39,833 nt of DNA from assembly GCA_051744345.1 (NCBI GenBank), contig JBNJCW010000009.1:1-39833 (forward strand), written 5' to 3'. The position numbers and the translations under genes were made by a program. This document shows positions 1 to 7,725 of this stretch, piece after piece. This stretch comes from Halolacustris sp051744345 (GTDB taxonomy: Bacteria > Actinomycetota > Humimicrobiia > Humimicrobiales > Humimicrobiaceae). Numbering within the stretch: the first letter of the stretch is position 1; every line of letters starts with the position of its first letter. Below the pieces are notes generated by a model. That model was not told the DNA's origin. It searched no databases and saw nothing but the letters and a program-made list of their open reading frames with translations.

Positions 1-120
1 TCCTCTATTTGAAAACTTCCGGCATTGTACTGCTGCCTAAAAATTTATACAGCCGATGGCAATTTCCTAAATCCCTGGGTATTTAGTATACTTTTCTAAA
101 TATTATACAGCTTTAAGAAT
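1..120. other. Left-edge intergenic region upstream of birA
   Basis: There is no complete gene here. One + strand frame is open from the left edge and stops with TAG at 84-86 (27 codons), so it may be the tail of an upstream gene, but I do not recognise the peptide. A perfect 7-bp inverted repeat, TATTTAG (80-86) and CTAAATA (96-102) with a 9-base loop, lies 18 bases before the birA start. It overlaps TATA-rich sequence that could serve as a -10 element (TATACT, 87-92). No clear -35 box or Shine-Dalgarno sequence is visible. Confidence 0.4.
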
Positions 121-750
121 ATGGAAAAATTTGACATTGGCGCCTATAAAAAAGAGCTCAGAACTAAAAAACTCGGCAAAAATATCATCTACTTAAATTC
201 CATTGATTCTACGAATAACTATGCTCTCTCTTTACAAAATAAAGGGAGCTTAAAGGGTAGTATCATACTGGCAGAGAAACAAACCAGGGGCAGGGGAAGG
301 TTCGAATCGGAATGGAAATCGCCACCGGGCGGGTTATGGTTTACCTTAATCCTTGATGCCCCGACAGACTCAAGAAATTTACCCAAGGTTACCATACTTT
401 CAGCATATGCAGTAGCTGAATCACTGAAAAAAACCCTTGAGCTGGAGGTTAATATAAAGTGGCCCAATGACATTTATTACAAAAACAGGAAACTGGGGGG
501 TATACTGGCTGAGGCCCAGGATGAATGCATAAACCTGGGAATAGGCCTTAATGTAAACCTTGATACCGGGGATTTGGGGCAATACAGCACCAAATCAACC
601 TCCATTAAAAAAATATTGGGTAAAGATGTATCCAGGGAAAAACTGCTGGCCCAAATAATCAATACTGCCGAAAATATATTCCAAAAGTTTTCTTCCGGGA
701 ATGATTTTGCCTATTTTTTTAAAAAAATAGAAAAGGTTTTAATCTATTAG
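121..750 (+). CDS. birA: Biotin-[acetyl-CoA-carboxylase] ligase, minimal form (catalytic domain only)
   Basis: Makes biotinyl-AMP and transfers biotin to the acceptor lysine of biotin carboxyl carrier domains in the cytoplasm. The 209-residue protein shows the family motifs: STNNYA near 30-35, the GRGR adenylate loop at 57-60, KWPNDI at 113-118, KLGGIL at 124-129 and GIGLNVN at 140-146. There is no N-terminal helix-turn-helix, so it cannot be the BirA-type repressor. The C-terminal SH3-like domain is essentially absent; the protein stops about 30 residues earlier than other minimal ligases. Its stop overlaps the end of convergent etfA by 12 bases. A substrate is encoded 4 kb away: the BCCP fusion at 4596-6392. 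The ligase assignment is firm; full activity without the C-domain is inferred. Confidence 0.88.
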   Translation: MEKFDIGAYKKELRTKKLGKNIIYLNSIDSTNNYALSLQNKGSLKGSIILAEKQTRGRGRFESEWKSPPGGLWFTLILDAPTDSRNLPKVTILSAYAVAESLKKTLELEVNIKWPNDIYYKNRKLGGILAEAQDECINLGIGLNVNLDTGDLGQYSTKSTSIKKILGKDVSREKLLAQIINTAENIFQKFSSGNDFAYFFKKIEKVLIY

Positions 751-1935
751 GGGCTTGCCGTTTTTAATCCTGGATATAAGTTTGGGAACCACTTCAAACA
801 GGTCCCCTACAATACCGTAATTGGCCACCTTGAAAATAGGGGCAGACTCATCCTTGTTTATGGCTATGATTATATCTGAGGTCTGCATCCCCGCCAGATG
901 CTGTATGGCCCCGGATATTCCGCAGGCTATATAAATCTTGGGGTTAACCGTTTTTCCCGTCTGCCCCACCTGGTGGGGATAGGATATCCATCCGGAGTCA
1001 ACCGCAGCCCTGGAAGCGCCCAAAGCCCCTCCCAGCAGGTCAGCCAGATCCTTTAACAGGGAAAAGTTTTTGCTCTGTCCCAAACCTCTTCCCCCTGAAA
1101 CAATAACCTCATAATCAGCCAGGTTTATATTCTCGTCCACTTTTTTATCCATTTCTACCAGCCTGTAGCTGCTGCTATAGCCTGCCTCCTTGATTTCTAT
1201 CTCTTCAATATCTTTCGACCCAATGCCGTTAACCTCTTTTTTCTCCATCACATGCGGCCTTACGGTCGCCATCTGTGGCCTTGATTTTTTACACACTATG
1301 GTAGCCAGCACATTGCCCCCGAAGGTAGGCCTTGTCTGTTTCAAAAGCTTTGATTCAGGATCGATTTTCAGCCTGGTACAATCCGCTGTAAGGCCGGTTT
1401 TAAGTATAGCTGCTACCTTGGGTACCAGTGTCCGGCCAAAAGGAGTAGCAGCCGCAAGGAAAATCTCGGGCTTCTTCTCCTTAATCAGCCTTACCAGAAC
1501 CTTGCTGTAGATATCGTCAAAACTGATATCAAACACACTGCTGCTGGCAGCGTAAACCTTGTCCGCACCATACCTGAATGCTTCTTTGAGCGCTCCCTTT
1601 CCGATATTTCCAATAACCGCCGCAGAAAGTGGGGTGCCCAGATCATTTTTAAGCTTGTATGCCTCGGATAAAAGCTCAAAACCTGAATCGGATATACCCC
1701 CCTTGCTTGTTTCAAGGTATACCATGACGCCACTGTAGGCAGAAAAATCAATATCCGGGGCCTGTTCTTTCATCTCTATTGCATCGAATTTGCATGCCTC
1801 AACGCAAGCACCGCAGAGGATGCAGTTTTCATTTATATATGCCAGCTTTCCTTTCATATCTACCGCATCATAAAAACAAGCTTTCTGGCACAGCTTGCAT
1901 CCAGTGCATTTATCCTTTAATACCTTTATATTCAT
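739..1935 (-). CDS. etfA: Electron transfer flavoprotein alpha subunit with N-terminal 2x[4Fe-4S] ferredoxin domain
   Basis: FAD-binding alpha subunit of an electron transfer flavoprotein (398 residues from the chosen start). Residues 1-55 form a bacterial ferredoxin domain with two CxxCxxCxxxC clusters (CTGCKLCQKAC and CILCGACVEAC). The ETF alpha domain follows, with the FAD-binding region near the C-terminus (SGGRGLG, then DSGWISYPHQVGQTGKTV). I chose the ATG at 1935 because it follows the etfB stop (1940-1942) directly. An in-frame ATG at 1980 would overlap etfB by 41 bases and add residues foreign to the family. It is the last gene of the acyl-CoA dehydrogenase-etfB-etfA operon. The ferredoxin extension resembles CarE of the Acetobacterium woodii caffeyl-CoA reductase complex, so it may handle ferredoxin-linked (bifurcating) electrons. 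That role is inferred. Confidence 0.93.
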   Translation of the reverse strand: MNIKVLKDKCTGCKLCQKACFYDAVDMKGKLAYINENCILCGACVEACKFDAIEMKEQAPDIDFSAYSGVMVYLETSKGGISDSGFELLSEAYKLKNDLGTPLSAAVIGNIGKGALKEAFRYGADKVYAASSSVFDISFDDIYSKVLVRLIKEKKPEIFLAAATPFGRTLVPKVAAILKTGLTADCTRLKIDPESKLLKQTRPTFGGNVLATIVCKKSRPQMATVRPHVMEKKEVNGIGSKDIEEIEIKEAGYSSSYRLVEMDKKVDENINLADYEVIVSGGRGLGQSKNFSLLKDLADLLGGALGASRAAVDSGWISYPHQVGQTGKTVNPKIYIACGISGAIQHLAGMQTSDIIIAINKDESAPIFKVANYGIVGDLFEVVPKLISRIKNGKPLID

Positions 1936-1939
1936 CCGC

Positions 1940-2749
1940 CTAAACCCCCTGTGCTGCATTAAGCTCTTTGAGTTTTTCAAAAAGTTTTTCTACCTGCTCT
2001 TCCGTAGAGCCGTCCAGCATCATAACCTCGTGCTTTATCTGGGGGGTAAACACCTTTACCACCTGTGTAAAGGACCCCTCGAGCCCAACTTCTCCAGGGT
2101 CCAGACCCAGGAACCCGCAATCCCATACAGGGATATCTGCCTTGGACGCCTTCATCTTTCCCCTGAGCGAAGGAACCCTGGGTTCATTTATCTCCTTCAG
2201 CACTGATATGGCCGCAGGAAGGCCTGTTTCTATAGTCTCATACCCTTCCTCCATCAGCCTTTTGGCCCTTATCTTTTTTTTACCCAGGTCCAGAATCCGG
2301 CTTACGTATCCAATAAAAGGCATGTTCATTTTCTGGGCAAACTCAGGGCCAACCTGCCCGGTATCTCCGTCCAGGGTCTGCTTGCCGAATATTACCAGGC
2401 CCACATCCCCTATTTTTTTGACCGCAGCCGATATTGTTTTTGCGGTAGCCCAGGTATCGGCACCTGCAAATGCGCGGTCCGACAGCAATACTGCCGCATC
2501 AATGCCTACAGACAGGGCATCTTTTAATATCTGTACAGCCTGCGGCGGACCCATGGACAGGGCGATTGTTTTGCTCACATGCTCAATTTTTTCCTTAAGC
2601 CTTACCGCTTCTTCCAGTGCATAGGCATCAAAGGGGTTGATAATATTTTCCACGCCCTCCCTGACCAGTGTATTGGTCTGGGGATCTATCTTTATATCCG
2701 TGGAACCGGGCACCTGTTTTATGCAAACTACAATTTTAATTTTTATCAC
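1940..2749 (-). CDS. etfB: Electron transfer flavoprotein beta subunit
   Basis: Beta subunit of the electron transfer flavoprotein, partner of the downstream EtfA and the upstream acyl-CoA dehydrogenase. Family signatures are the N-terminal VVCIKQVP, NPFDAYALEEAVRLKE, and KQTLDGDTGQVGPEFA, which contains the AMP/FAD-binding loop. The longest frame starts at a GTG (2747-2749), but that GTG lies inside the best ribosome-binding site (GAGGTGAT, pairing with the 16S tail). A start at the ATT codon 2738-2740 would give the canonical family N-terminus MKIVVCIKQVP with 4-6 bases of spacing; see findings. The gene lies 7 bases after the dehydrogenase stop and 4 bases before etfA, so the three are almost certainly cotranscribed and translationally coupled. 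Confidence 0.93.
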   Translation of the reverse strand: MIKIKIVVCIKQVPGSTDIKIDPQTNTLVREGVENIINPFDAYALEEAVRLKEKIEHVSKTIALSMGPPQAVQILKDALSVGIDAAVLLSDRAFAGADTWATAKTISAAVKKIGDVGLVIFGKQTLDGDTGQVGPEFAQKMNMPFIGYVSRILDLGKKKIRAKRLMEEGYETIETGLPAAISVLKEINEPRVPSLRGKMKASKADIPVWDCGFLGLDPGEVGLEGSFTQVVKVFTPQIKHEVMMLDGSTEEQVEKLFEKLKELNAAQGV

Positions 2750-2756
2750 CTCTTGG

Positions 2757-3905
2757 TTAGAATCCTTTTTTTACCAAATCCAGGGCTATAACATCCCTCT
2801 GTATCTGATTGGTTCCCTCATATATCTGGAGAATCTTTGCATCCCTCATCATCTTTTCAACAGGGTATTCTTTCATATAGCCGTAACCTCCAAAAATCTG
2901 CACCGCATCGGTGGTTACCTGCATGGCCATGTCAGTGGCAAAAACCTTGGCCATTGCTGATACCCTGGATATGTCCTTCTGGCCGCTGTCCACCACCTTT
3001 GCCGCATGATAGACCAGATTCCTTGCTGCTTCAACCTGGGTAGCCATATCGGCAAGCATATGCCTTATTGCCTGGAAAGAAGATATGGTAGCTGAAAACT
3101 GTTTCCTTATCTTGGAATAAGCGAGGGCTTCCTCAAGCGCGCCCTGGGCCAGCCCTACTCCCTGGGCCCCCACCGCAGGCCTTGACTTGTCCAGCGTCTT
3201 CATGGCAACCAGAAACCCCATTCCTTCTCTTCCGATTATGTTCTCCCTAGGTACCCTGCAGTCGCTGAATATAAGTTCCCTGGTAGCCGAAGCCCTTATA
3301 CCCATCTTGTTTTCCTTTTTTCCAAACTCAAAACCTTCCATTCCCTTTTCCAGGATAAAGGCGCTTGCTCCCCTGCTCCCCCTGCCGGGATCAGTCATGG
3401 CAAATATGGTGTATATGTCAGCCTCTCCGCCGTTGGTTATCCACTGCTTGCTTCCGTTAAGTATATAATAATCACCCTCTGCTACCGCCCTGGTTTTTAT
3501 ACCTCCGGCATCACTTCCCGCTTCGGGCTCTGTCAGCCCGAATGCCGCAAGCTTCTCTCCCGAAGCAAGCTGGGGCAGGTATTTTTCCTTTTGTGCCTGG
3601 CTGCCGGATATAAGTATGGGCAAAAAACCCAAACCGCTGGCAGCATAAGAAGTAGCCACGCTAAGGTCTCCCCTGCTCAGCTCTTCGGTGGCCAGGCATA
3701 CCTCAAATATTCCCGTTCCCATACCATCATACTCTTCCGGAATAAACAGCCTGAAAAGGTCTGAACCGCCTATCTCTTTCAATATATCTGAAGGAAAAGC
3801 CTGATTTTCATCCATCTCGGCTCTGACCGGCTTTATCTTTTTTTCAGTTATCTCCCTGCATATATCCACAATCATCTGCTGTTCTTCAGTTAAAAAATAA
3901 TTCAT
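2757..3905 (-). CDS. Acyl-CoA dehydrogenase (short-chain/butyryl-CoA type)
   Basis: FAD enzyme of 382 residues that interconverts acyl-CoA and trans-2-enoyl-CoA, passing electrons to or from the ETF encoded immediately downstream. Typical features are the LTEEQQMI N-terminus, the FAD/substrate signature AAFGLTEPEAGSDAGG, WITNGGEA, the MGIRASATRE stretch, the IFGGYGYMKEYPVEK motif and the catalytic base Glu363 in IYEGTNQIQR. The Glu position is that of short-chain/butyryl-CoA dehydrogenases rather than isovaleryl or long-chain types. Next to a ferredoxin-fused EtfA, it may run as an enoyl-CoA reductase in an anaerobe. The exact acyl chain cannot be read from sequence. It is divergent from bioY across a 149-base gap. 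Confidence 0.93.
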   Translation of the reverse strand: MNYFLTEEQQMIVDICREITEKKIKPVRAEMDENQAFPSDILKEIGGSDLFRLFIPEEYDGMGTGIFEVCLATEELSRGDLSVATSYAASGLGFLPILISGSQAQKEKYLPQLASGEKLAAFGLTEPEAGSDAGGIKTRAVAEGDYYILNGSKQWITNGGEADIYTIFAMTDPGRGSRGASAFILEKGMEGFEFGKKENKMGIRASATRELIFSDCRVPRENIIGREGMGFLVAMKTLDKSRPAVGAQGVGLAQGALEEALAYSKIRKQFSATISSFQAIRHMLADMATQVEAARNLVYHAAKVVDSGQKDISRVSAMAKVFATDMAMQVTTDAVQIFGGYGYMKEYPVEKMMRDAKILQIYEGTNQIQRDVIALDLVKKGF

Positions 3906-3965
3906 GACTCCTCCAGAACATTTTTCCGTTTACAGTTGGTTAAAAAGACGCTCAACCTTTCTATT

Positions 3966-3996
3966 AGTTTCAATTTTTACCCTGTTTATTGAAACT
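3966..3996. promoter_or_regulatory. Candidate operator: 9-bp inverted repeat upstream of bioY
   Basis: AGTTTCAAT (3966-3974) and ATTGAAACT (3988-3996) are perfect inverted repeats. They are separated by 13 bases, with centres 22 bp apart (two helical turns). They sit in the gap between the divergent acyl-CoA dehydrogenase and bioY genes, just upstream of a possible bioY -10 box (TATACG, 4008-4013). A dimeric repressor site is the most natural reading. The cognate regulator is unknown: the window's BirA has no DNA-binding domain, and the repeat does not look like the known BirA or BioR sites. Confidence 0.45.
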
Positions 3997-4054
3997 TTAA
4001 CCCCCGGTATACGTCTTTTGCCAAAACAGAATTCTAAAAAAGGAAAGAAGGCTT

Positions 4055-4594
4055 ATGGAACTGGTACCAAAAATCACCATAGAAGTTTCAAAAAAAATTA
4101 TATTTAGCATATGTTTTGCTTTTCTGATGGTTATTGCCGCTAACTGTTTTTTTTACCTGCCCTTTACACCTGTTCCGATAACCCTCCAGGTATTAACCGT
4201 GCTCCTGGGAGCAGTTATGCTTGGTTTTCCCTGGGCTTTCTATTCACAGCTTACCTATATGGGGCTGGGCTTTATGGGGCTGGGAGTATTTGCAGGCTTT
4301 AAGAATGCCTATCTTGCCCTTTCAGGCCCAACAGCAGGATACATACTCGGCTTTTTGGCGGCCAGCCTTGTAACCGGCTACCTGTTCCAGAGAAAAAAGA
4401 CAGAAACGGGATTATTTTTATCAATGGCCGCAGGCCTCCTGTGTATCTATCTCCTGGGCTACCTGCACCTTTTATTCTACACCAGCCAGGCTGCCTTTAC
4501 CGTATTTAAACTGGGTGTGGCCCCCTTTATAATACCGGATGCGGTCAAACTGCTTCTGGCAGCCAATATATATAAAGCAGCAAAGGGAATATAA
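4055..4594 (+). CDS. bioY: Biotin transporter BioY (ECF-type substrate-binding membrane component)
   Basis: Integral membrane S-component of the biotin ECF transporter, 179 residues with about six hydrophobic segments. Family markers are PFTPVPITLQ near residue 35, the LTYMGLGFMGLGVFAG loop, the strongly conserved SGPTAGYILGF near 89-99, and the C-terminal PFIIPDAVK. The ECF energising module (EcfT/A) is not in the window, so it works alone or with a module encoded elsewhere. The ATG follows AAGGAAAGAAGG-type purine-rich sequence, a usable ribosome-binding site. The stop is two bases before the next ATG (4596), so transport is coupled to the biotin-carrying fusion protein and accC. Confidence 0.93.
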   Translation: MELVPKITIEVSKKIIFSICFAFLMVIAANCFFYLPFTPVPITLQVLTVLLGAVMLGFPWAFYSQLTYMGLGFMGLGVFAGFKNAYLALSGPTAGYILGFLAASLVTGYLFQRKKTETGLFLSMAAGLLCIYLLGYLHLLFYTSQAAFTVFKLGVAPFIIPDAVKLLLAANIYKAAKGI

Positions 4595-4595
4595 T

Positions 4596-6392
4596 ATGAG
4601 TAAGATAACCATAAATGACATCACGCTAAGGGATATATTCCAAAACACCGACCCCCAGGCCATAGATACAGCGGTACTGGATACCATACTTGAGCATTAC
4701 AGCACCGTGGGCTTTGACAGGATAGAGGTCCTGGGAGGATCTACCTTTGAGAAGATGCTGGACAACCATTTCTATAAATCCCCTTTCCAGATTTGTTCCT
4801 ATATTAAGAGATGCCTTCCCAACTTGTCCCTGCAGGCTTTAATCGGGGCAAGGAATCTGGTGGGCATGGAAATGTACTCCCATGACATAATCGACCGCTT
4901 CATAGAAGAATGCATGAAAAGCGGAATAGACATCTTCAGGGTATACGATGCTTTAAATGACACCGCCGATATGGAGCATACAGTAAAAAAAATAACCGGA
5001 ATAGGAGCCGGGCTGCAGGGCACAATAATCTATGACCATAATATGGACGAATCATTTTATATAAGCAAGGCCAAAGAACTGCAGGATTTGGGCTGTACAG
5101 AGATATGCATAAAGGACGTAGAGTCAACCCTGGTGCCTTCCAGCTCAGCCCGCCTGTTTGAAGAATTAACCGCACATATCAAATTACCGATATACCTGAG
5201 TGCATATAATATAAAGGGGCTCCAGACACTGAACTATTTTCAGGCCTGTGTTCACGGTTGTGGTGGGATTGACTTGAGCTTTGTACCCTCCTCTTACAAT
5301 GACTACAATCCCACCATATTTACCTTTATTAACAGCGTAAAGGGAACAAACCTTACCCATAGCCTCAACTACCAGGAAGCCCTGAAGCTGTTTGAAGATA
5401 TTAAAAAATACATTTATCCCTCCCTTAACCAGGATCTTTTTTCCAACAGCTTTATACTTAAACTGGAAAACCAGAGCCTTCTGCCTAAATGGCTTATCAA
5501 TGCCACAAACAGGCAGCTTAAAGAAATCGGGGAAATAGAGAAGATGGATCAGGTAATCGATGAAATAATCAAAATCAAAAAGGAACTGGGAAACCCGTCC
5601 CTGGCAACCCCCATAGGGCAGATCATTGCCAGCCAGGCAATACTGAATACAATCATATCCGACCAGAGGTGGGAAATAACCTCTGATGAGATTAAGAAAT
5701 TTGCAACCGGCTATTTCGGTAAACCTCCCGGAAACATAGACCAGCAAATCAAATCTCTGATTTTTAAACATAGCCAGGCTGCTGCAGAGCAAAAACATGA
5801 GGCTACAGATACCTATATGCAGTGCAAAAATGAGCTGGCCGATATTACAGACCGCCAGGAGCATATCTTAAGCTACTGTTTCTTTCCGGAAAAAACCCTG
5901 AATTTCTTAAAAGGCAAAAAAGAGAAGAAGCCGGAAGCAAAAAAAACTGAAGCATTATCCCAAAACCTTGAGAAACTTAATATTAAGAAAATCAGGGAAA
6001 TAACTGATCTGGTTGAAACCTCCAATATAGAGAAAATAAATTTTGAAGTAGACGGCATAAAAATTTCCATAAACAAATCAACAAGCCAGCAGGGACCTGC
6101 CGGCCCTGCTGAAAAAAAAGAAAAAGAGAAGCCCGCTGGCAGAGAAGAGGTTAAATCCCCTATCGTGGGTACCTTCTACCGGTCATCCAGCCCTGAAGCC
6201 CCTCCCTTCGTCAAAGAAGGGGACAAAGTAAAGAAAGGTGATACCCTCTGTATAATTGAGGCTATGAAATTGATGAATAAAATCACTTCCGACCTTGACG
6301 GGGAAATTGAAAAGATACTTGTTGCCAATGAAGAGCCGGTTGAGTTTGGGCAAACCCTGATGCTTATCAGAAAAGAGGAAAAGGATGTTTAA
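4596..6392 (+). CDS. Degenerate OadA/5S-type carboxyltransferase fused to an AccB-like biotin carboxyl carrier protein
   Basis: 598 residues, started at the ATG directly after the bioY stop; a longer frame to 4539 would run inside bioY. Residues 1-270 resemble the carboxyltransferase domain of pyruvate carboxylase, OadA and transcarboxylase 5S (ITLRDIFQN, GGSTFEKML, FRVYDALND). Residues 330-395 match the conserved helical domain that follows it (GNPSLATPIGQIIASQAILN). After a Lys/Glu-rich linker, residues 460-595 look like a whole AccB: the N-terminal KIREITDLVE helix, SPIVGTFYR, and the biotinyl lysine Lys558 in EAMKLMN. Metal ligands Asp13 and the carbamylated-Lys equivalent (Lys173, in CIKDVE) are kept. 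The His-x-His pair is replaced by Ser202-Ala-Tyr204 (YLSAYNIKG). It should carry biotin for AccC; whether it transfers CO2 to pyruvate or anything else is unclear. Confidence 0.85.
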   Translation: MSKITINDITLRDIFQNTDPQAIDTAVLDTILEHYSTVGFDRIEVLGGSTFEKMLDNHFYKSPFQICSYIKRCLPNLSLQALIGARNLVGMEMYSHDIIDRFIEECMKSGIDIFRVYDALNDTADMEHTVKKITGIGAGLQGTIIYDHNMDESFYISKAKELQDLGCTEICIKDVESTLVPSSSARLFEELTAHIKLPIYLSAYNIKGLQTLNYFQACVHGCGGIDLSFVPSSYNDYNPTIFTFINSVKGTNLTHSLNYQEALKLFEDIKKYIYPSLNQDLFSNSFILKLENQSLLPKWLINATNRQLKEIGEIEKMDQVIDEIIKIKKELGNPSLATPIGQIIASQAILNTIISDQRWEITSDEIKKFATGYFGKPPGNIDQQIKSLIFKHSQAAAEQKHEATDTYMQCKNELADITDRQEHILSYCFFPEKTLNFLKGKKEKKPEAKKTEALSQNLEKLNIKKIREITDLVETSNIEKINFEVDGIKISINKSTSQQGPAGPAEKKEKEKPAGREEVKSPIVGTFYRSSSPEAPPFVKEGDKVKKGDTLCIIEAMKLMNKITSDLDGEIEKILVANEEPVEFGQTLMLIRKEEKDV

Positions 6393-7725
6393 GAGAATTC
6401 TGGTTGCCAACAGGGGGGAGATAGCAATTAGGGTTATAAGGGCATGCAAAGAGCTAGGCATCGAAGCCGTTGCTGTTTACTCTACAGCAGACGGAGATTC
6501 CATGCATACCAAGATTGCCGACCGGAGCATATGCATAGGGCCTCCCCAGCCAAATAAGAGCTACCTTAACATAAACAATATAATCTCTGCCGCTGAAGTT
6601 TCCAGCTGTGATGCTCTCCATCCAGGCTACGGGTTCTTATCCGAAAACCCTTCACTGGTTGAGGCCTGTAACCAGAACGGTATAACCTTCATTGGCCCGC
6701 CCAGGGAAGCCATAATGCTTGCCGGAAACAAATCAAAGGCAATAGAGGTTATGAGGCAAAACAAGATACCGGTTATTCCCGGCTCAATAGGTAATGTTAT
6801 AGACATACGCCAGGCGGCAAAGATAAGCAGGCGTATAGGCTATCCGGTTATAATAAAGGCTTCCTACGGCGGAGGGGGAAAAGGGATGCGGATATGCAAT
6901 AATCAGGAAGAGCTGGCTAATTTCCTTTCCATTGCCATTTCTGAATCCAGGTCATCCTTTGGAACCGAAGAGGTGTATATAGAGAAATACATCCCCAAAC
7001 CCAGGCATATTGAGTTTCAGATTATTGCAGATAACTTTGGAAATATAGTCTGTGCAGGAGAAAGGGAGTGTTCCATACAGAGGAGGCATCAGAAACTGAT
7101 AGAAGAAGCTCCTGCTTCTGTACTCTCCCCTAGGGAGAGAAGGGTAATGTCTGATACAGCCATAAGGGCTGCACACAGCATTGGCTATAAGAATCTGGGG
7201 ACTATCGAATTTCTGCTGGATAGCAATAATAACTTCTATTTTATTGAAATAAACACCAGGATTCAGGTAGAGCATCCGGTAACCGAGATGGTAACCGGCC
7301 TTGACCTGATAAAAGAACAGATAAGGCTGGCAGCAGGCCAGAGTATAAAAAACCATAATCTGGGCGGCAGTTCGGGCTGCGCTCTTGAGTTCAGGATAAA
7401 TGCAGAAGATTCCCAGAATAACTTTTCCCCCAGCCCGGGAAAGATTACAGACTATTACCTTCCCGGAGGGCCGGGGGTAAGGATTGACACCTTCATACAC
7501 TCCAACTACACCATATCCCCATTTTATGACTCGCTGATTGCCAAGCTCATAGTCTGGGGAAATGACAGAAAAGAAGCTATAGCCAGGTCATCAAGGGCCC
7601 TGGATGAGTTTACCATTGAAGGGATTAAGACCACTATACCATTTTATAAGAAGATACTTAAAAACCAGAAGTTTATTGAAGGCAAAATACATACCCATTT
7701 CATTGAAGAGGAGCTGGGGGTTTAA
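6385..7725 (+). CDS. accC: Biotin carboxylase subunit (AccC/PycA type)
   Basis: ATP-grasp enzyme of 446 residues that carboxylates the biotin of a carrier protein with bicarbonate and ATP. Clear signatures are KRILVANRGEIAIRVIRAC at the start, HPGYGFLSEN, the glycine-rich ATP loop GGGGKGM, the ECSIQRRHQKLIEEAP motif and EINTRIQVEHPVTE near the active site. Length matches stand-alone AccC proteins. The ATG overlaps the end of the BCCP fusion gene by 8 bases, so the pair are translationally coupled and probably form a complex. It could serve acetyl-CoA carboxylase or a two-subunit pyruvate carboxylase; no accA/accD is present in the window. The stop overlaps convergent feoA by 4 bases. Confidence 0.94.
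   Translation: MFKRILVANRGEIAIRVIRACKELGIEAVAVYSTADGDSMHTKIADRSICIGPPQPNKSYLNINNIISAAEVSSCDALHPGYGFLSENPSLVEACNQNGITFIGPPREAIMLAGNKSKAIEVMRQNKIPVIPGSIGNVIDIRQAAKISRRIGYPVIIKASYGGGGKGMRICNNQEELANFLSIAISESRSSFGTEEVYIEKYIPKPRHIEFQIIADNFGNIVCAGERECSIQRRHQKLIEEAPASVLSPRERRVMSDTAIRAAHSIGYKNLGTIEFLLDSNNNFYFIEINTRIQVEHPVTEMVTGLDLIKEQIRLAAGQSIKNHNLGGSSGCALEFRINAEDSQNNFSPSPGKITDYYLPGGPGVRIDTFIHSNYTISPFYDSLIAKLIVWGNDRKEAIARSSRALDEFTIEGIKTTIPFYKKILKNQKFIEGKIHTHFIEEELGV

Noticed and set aside
3..86. Open frame at the left edge as an upstream gene tail
   Set aside because: Only 27 codons, no recognisable family, and no evidence that it is coding; mentioned under the left-edge region only.
299..309. GGTTCGAATC, resembling a tRNA T-loop
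   Set aside because: It codes for conserved biotin-ligase residues (RFESEW) and no acceptor or anticodon stem surrounds it.
714..727. Possible frameshift in the birA T7/A7 run
   Set aside because: Neither alternative frame restores the missing C-terminal domain, and etfA occupies the downstream sequence.
5184..5864. Open - strand frame of 226 codons
   Set aside because: Antisense to the carboxyltransferase fusion; no recognisable motifs or ribosome-binding site.
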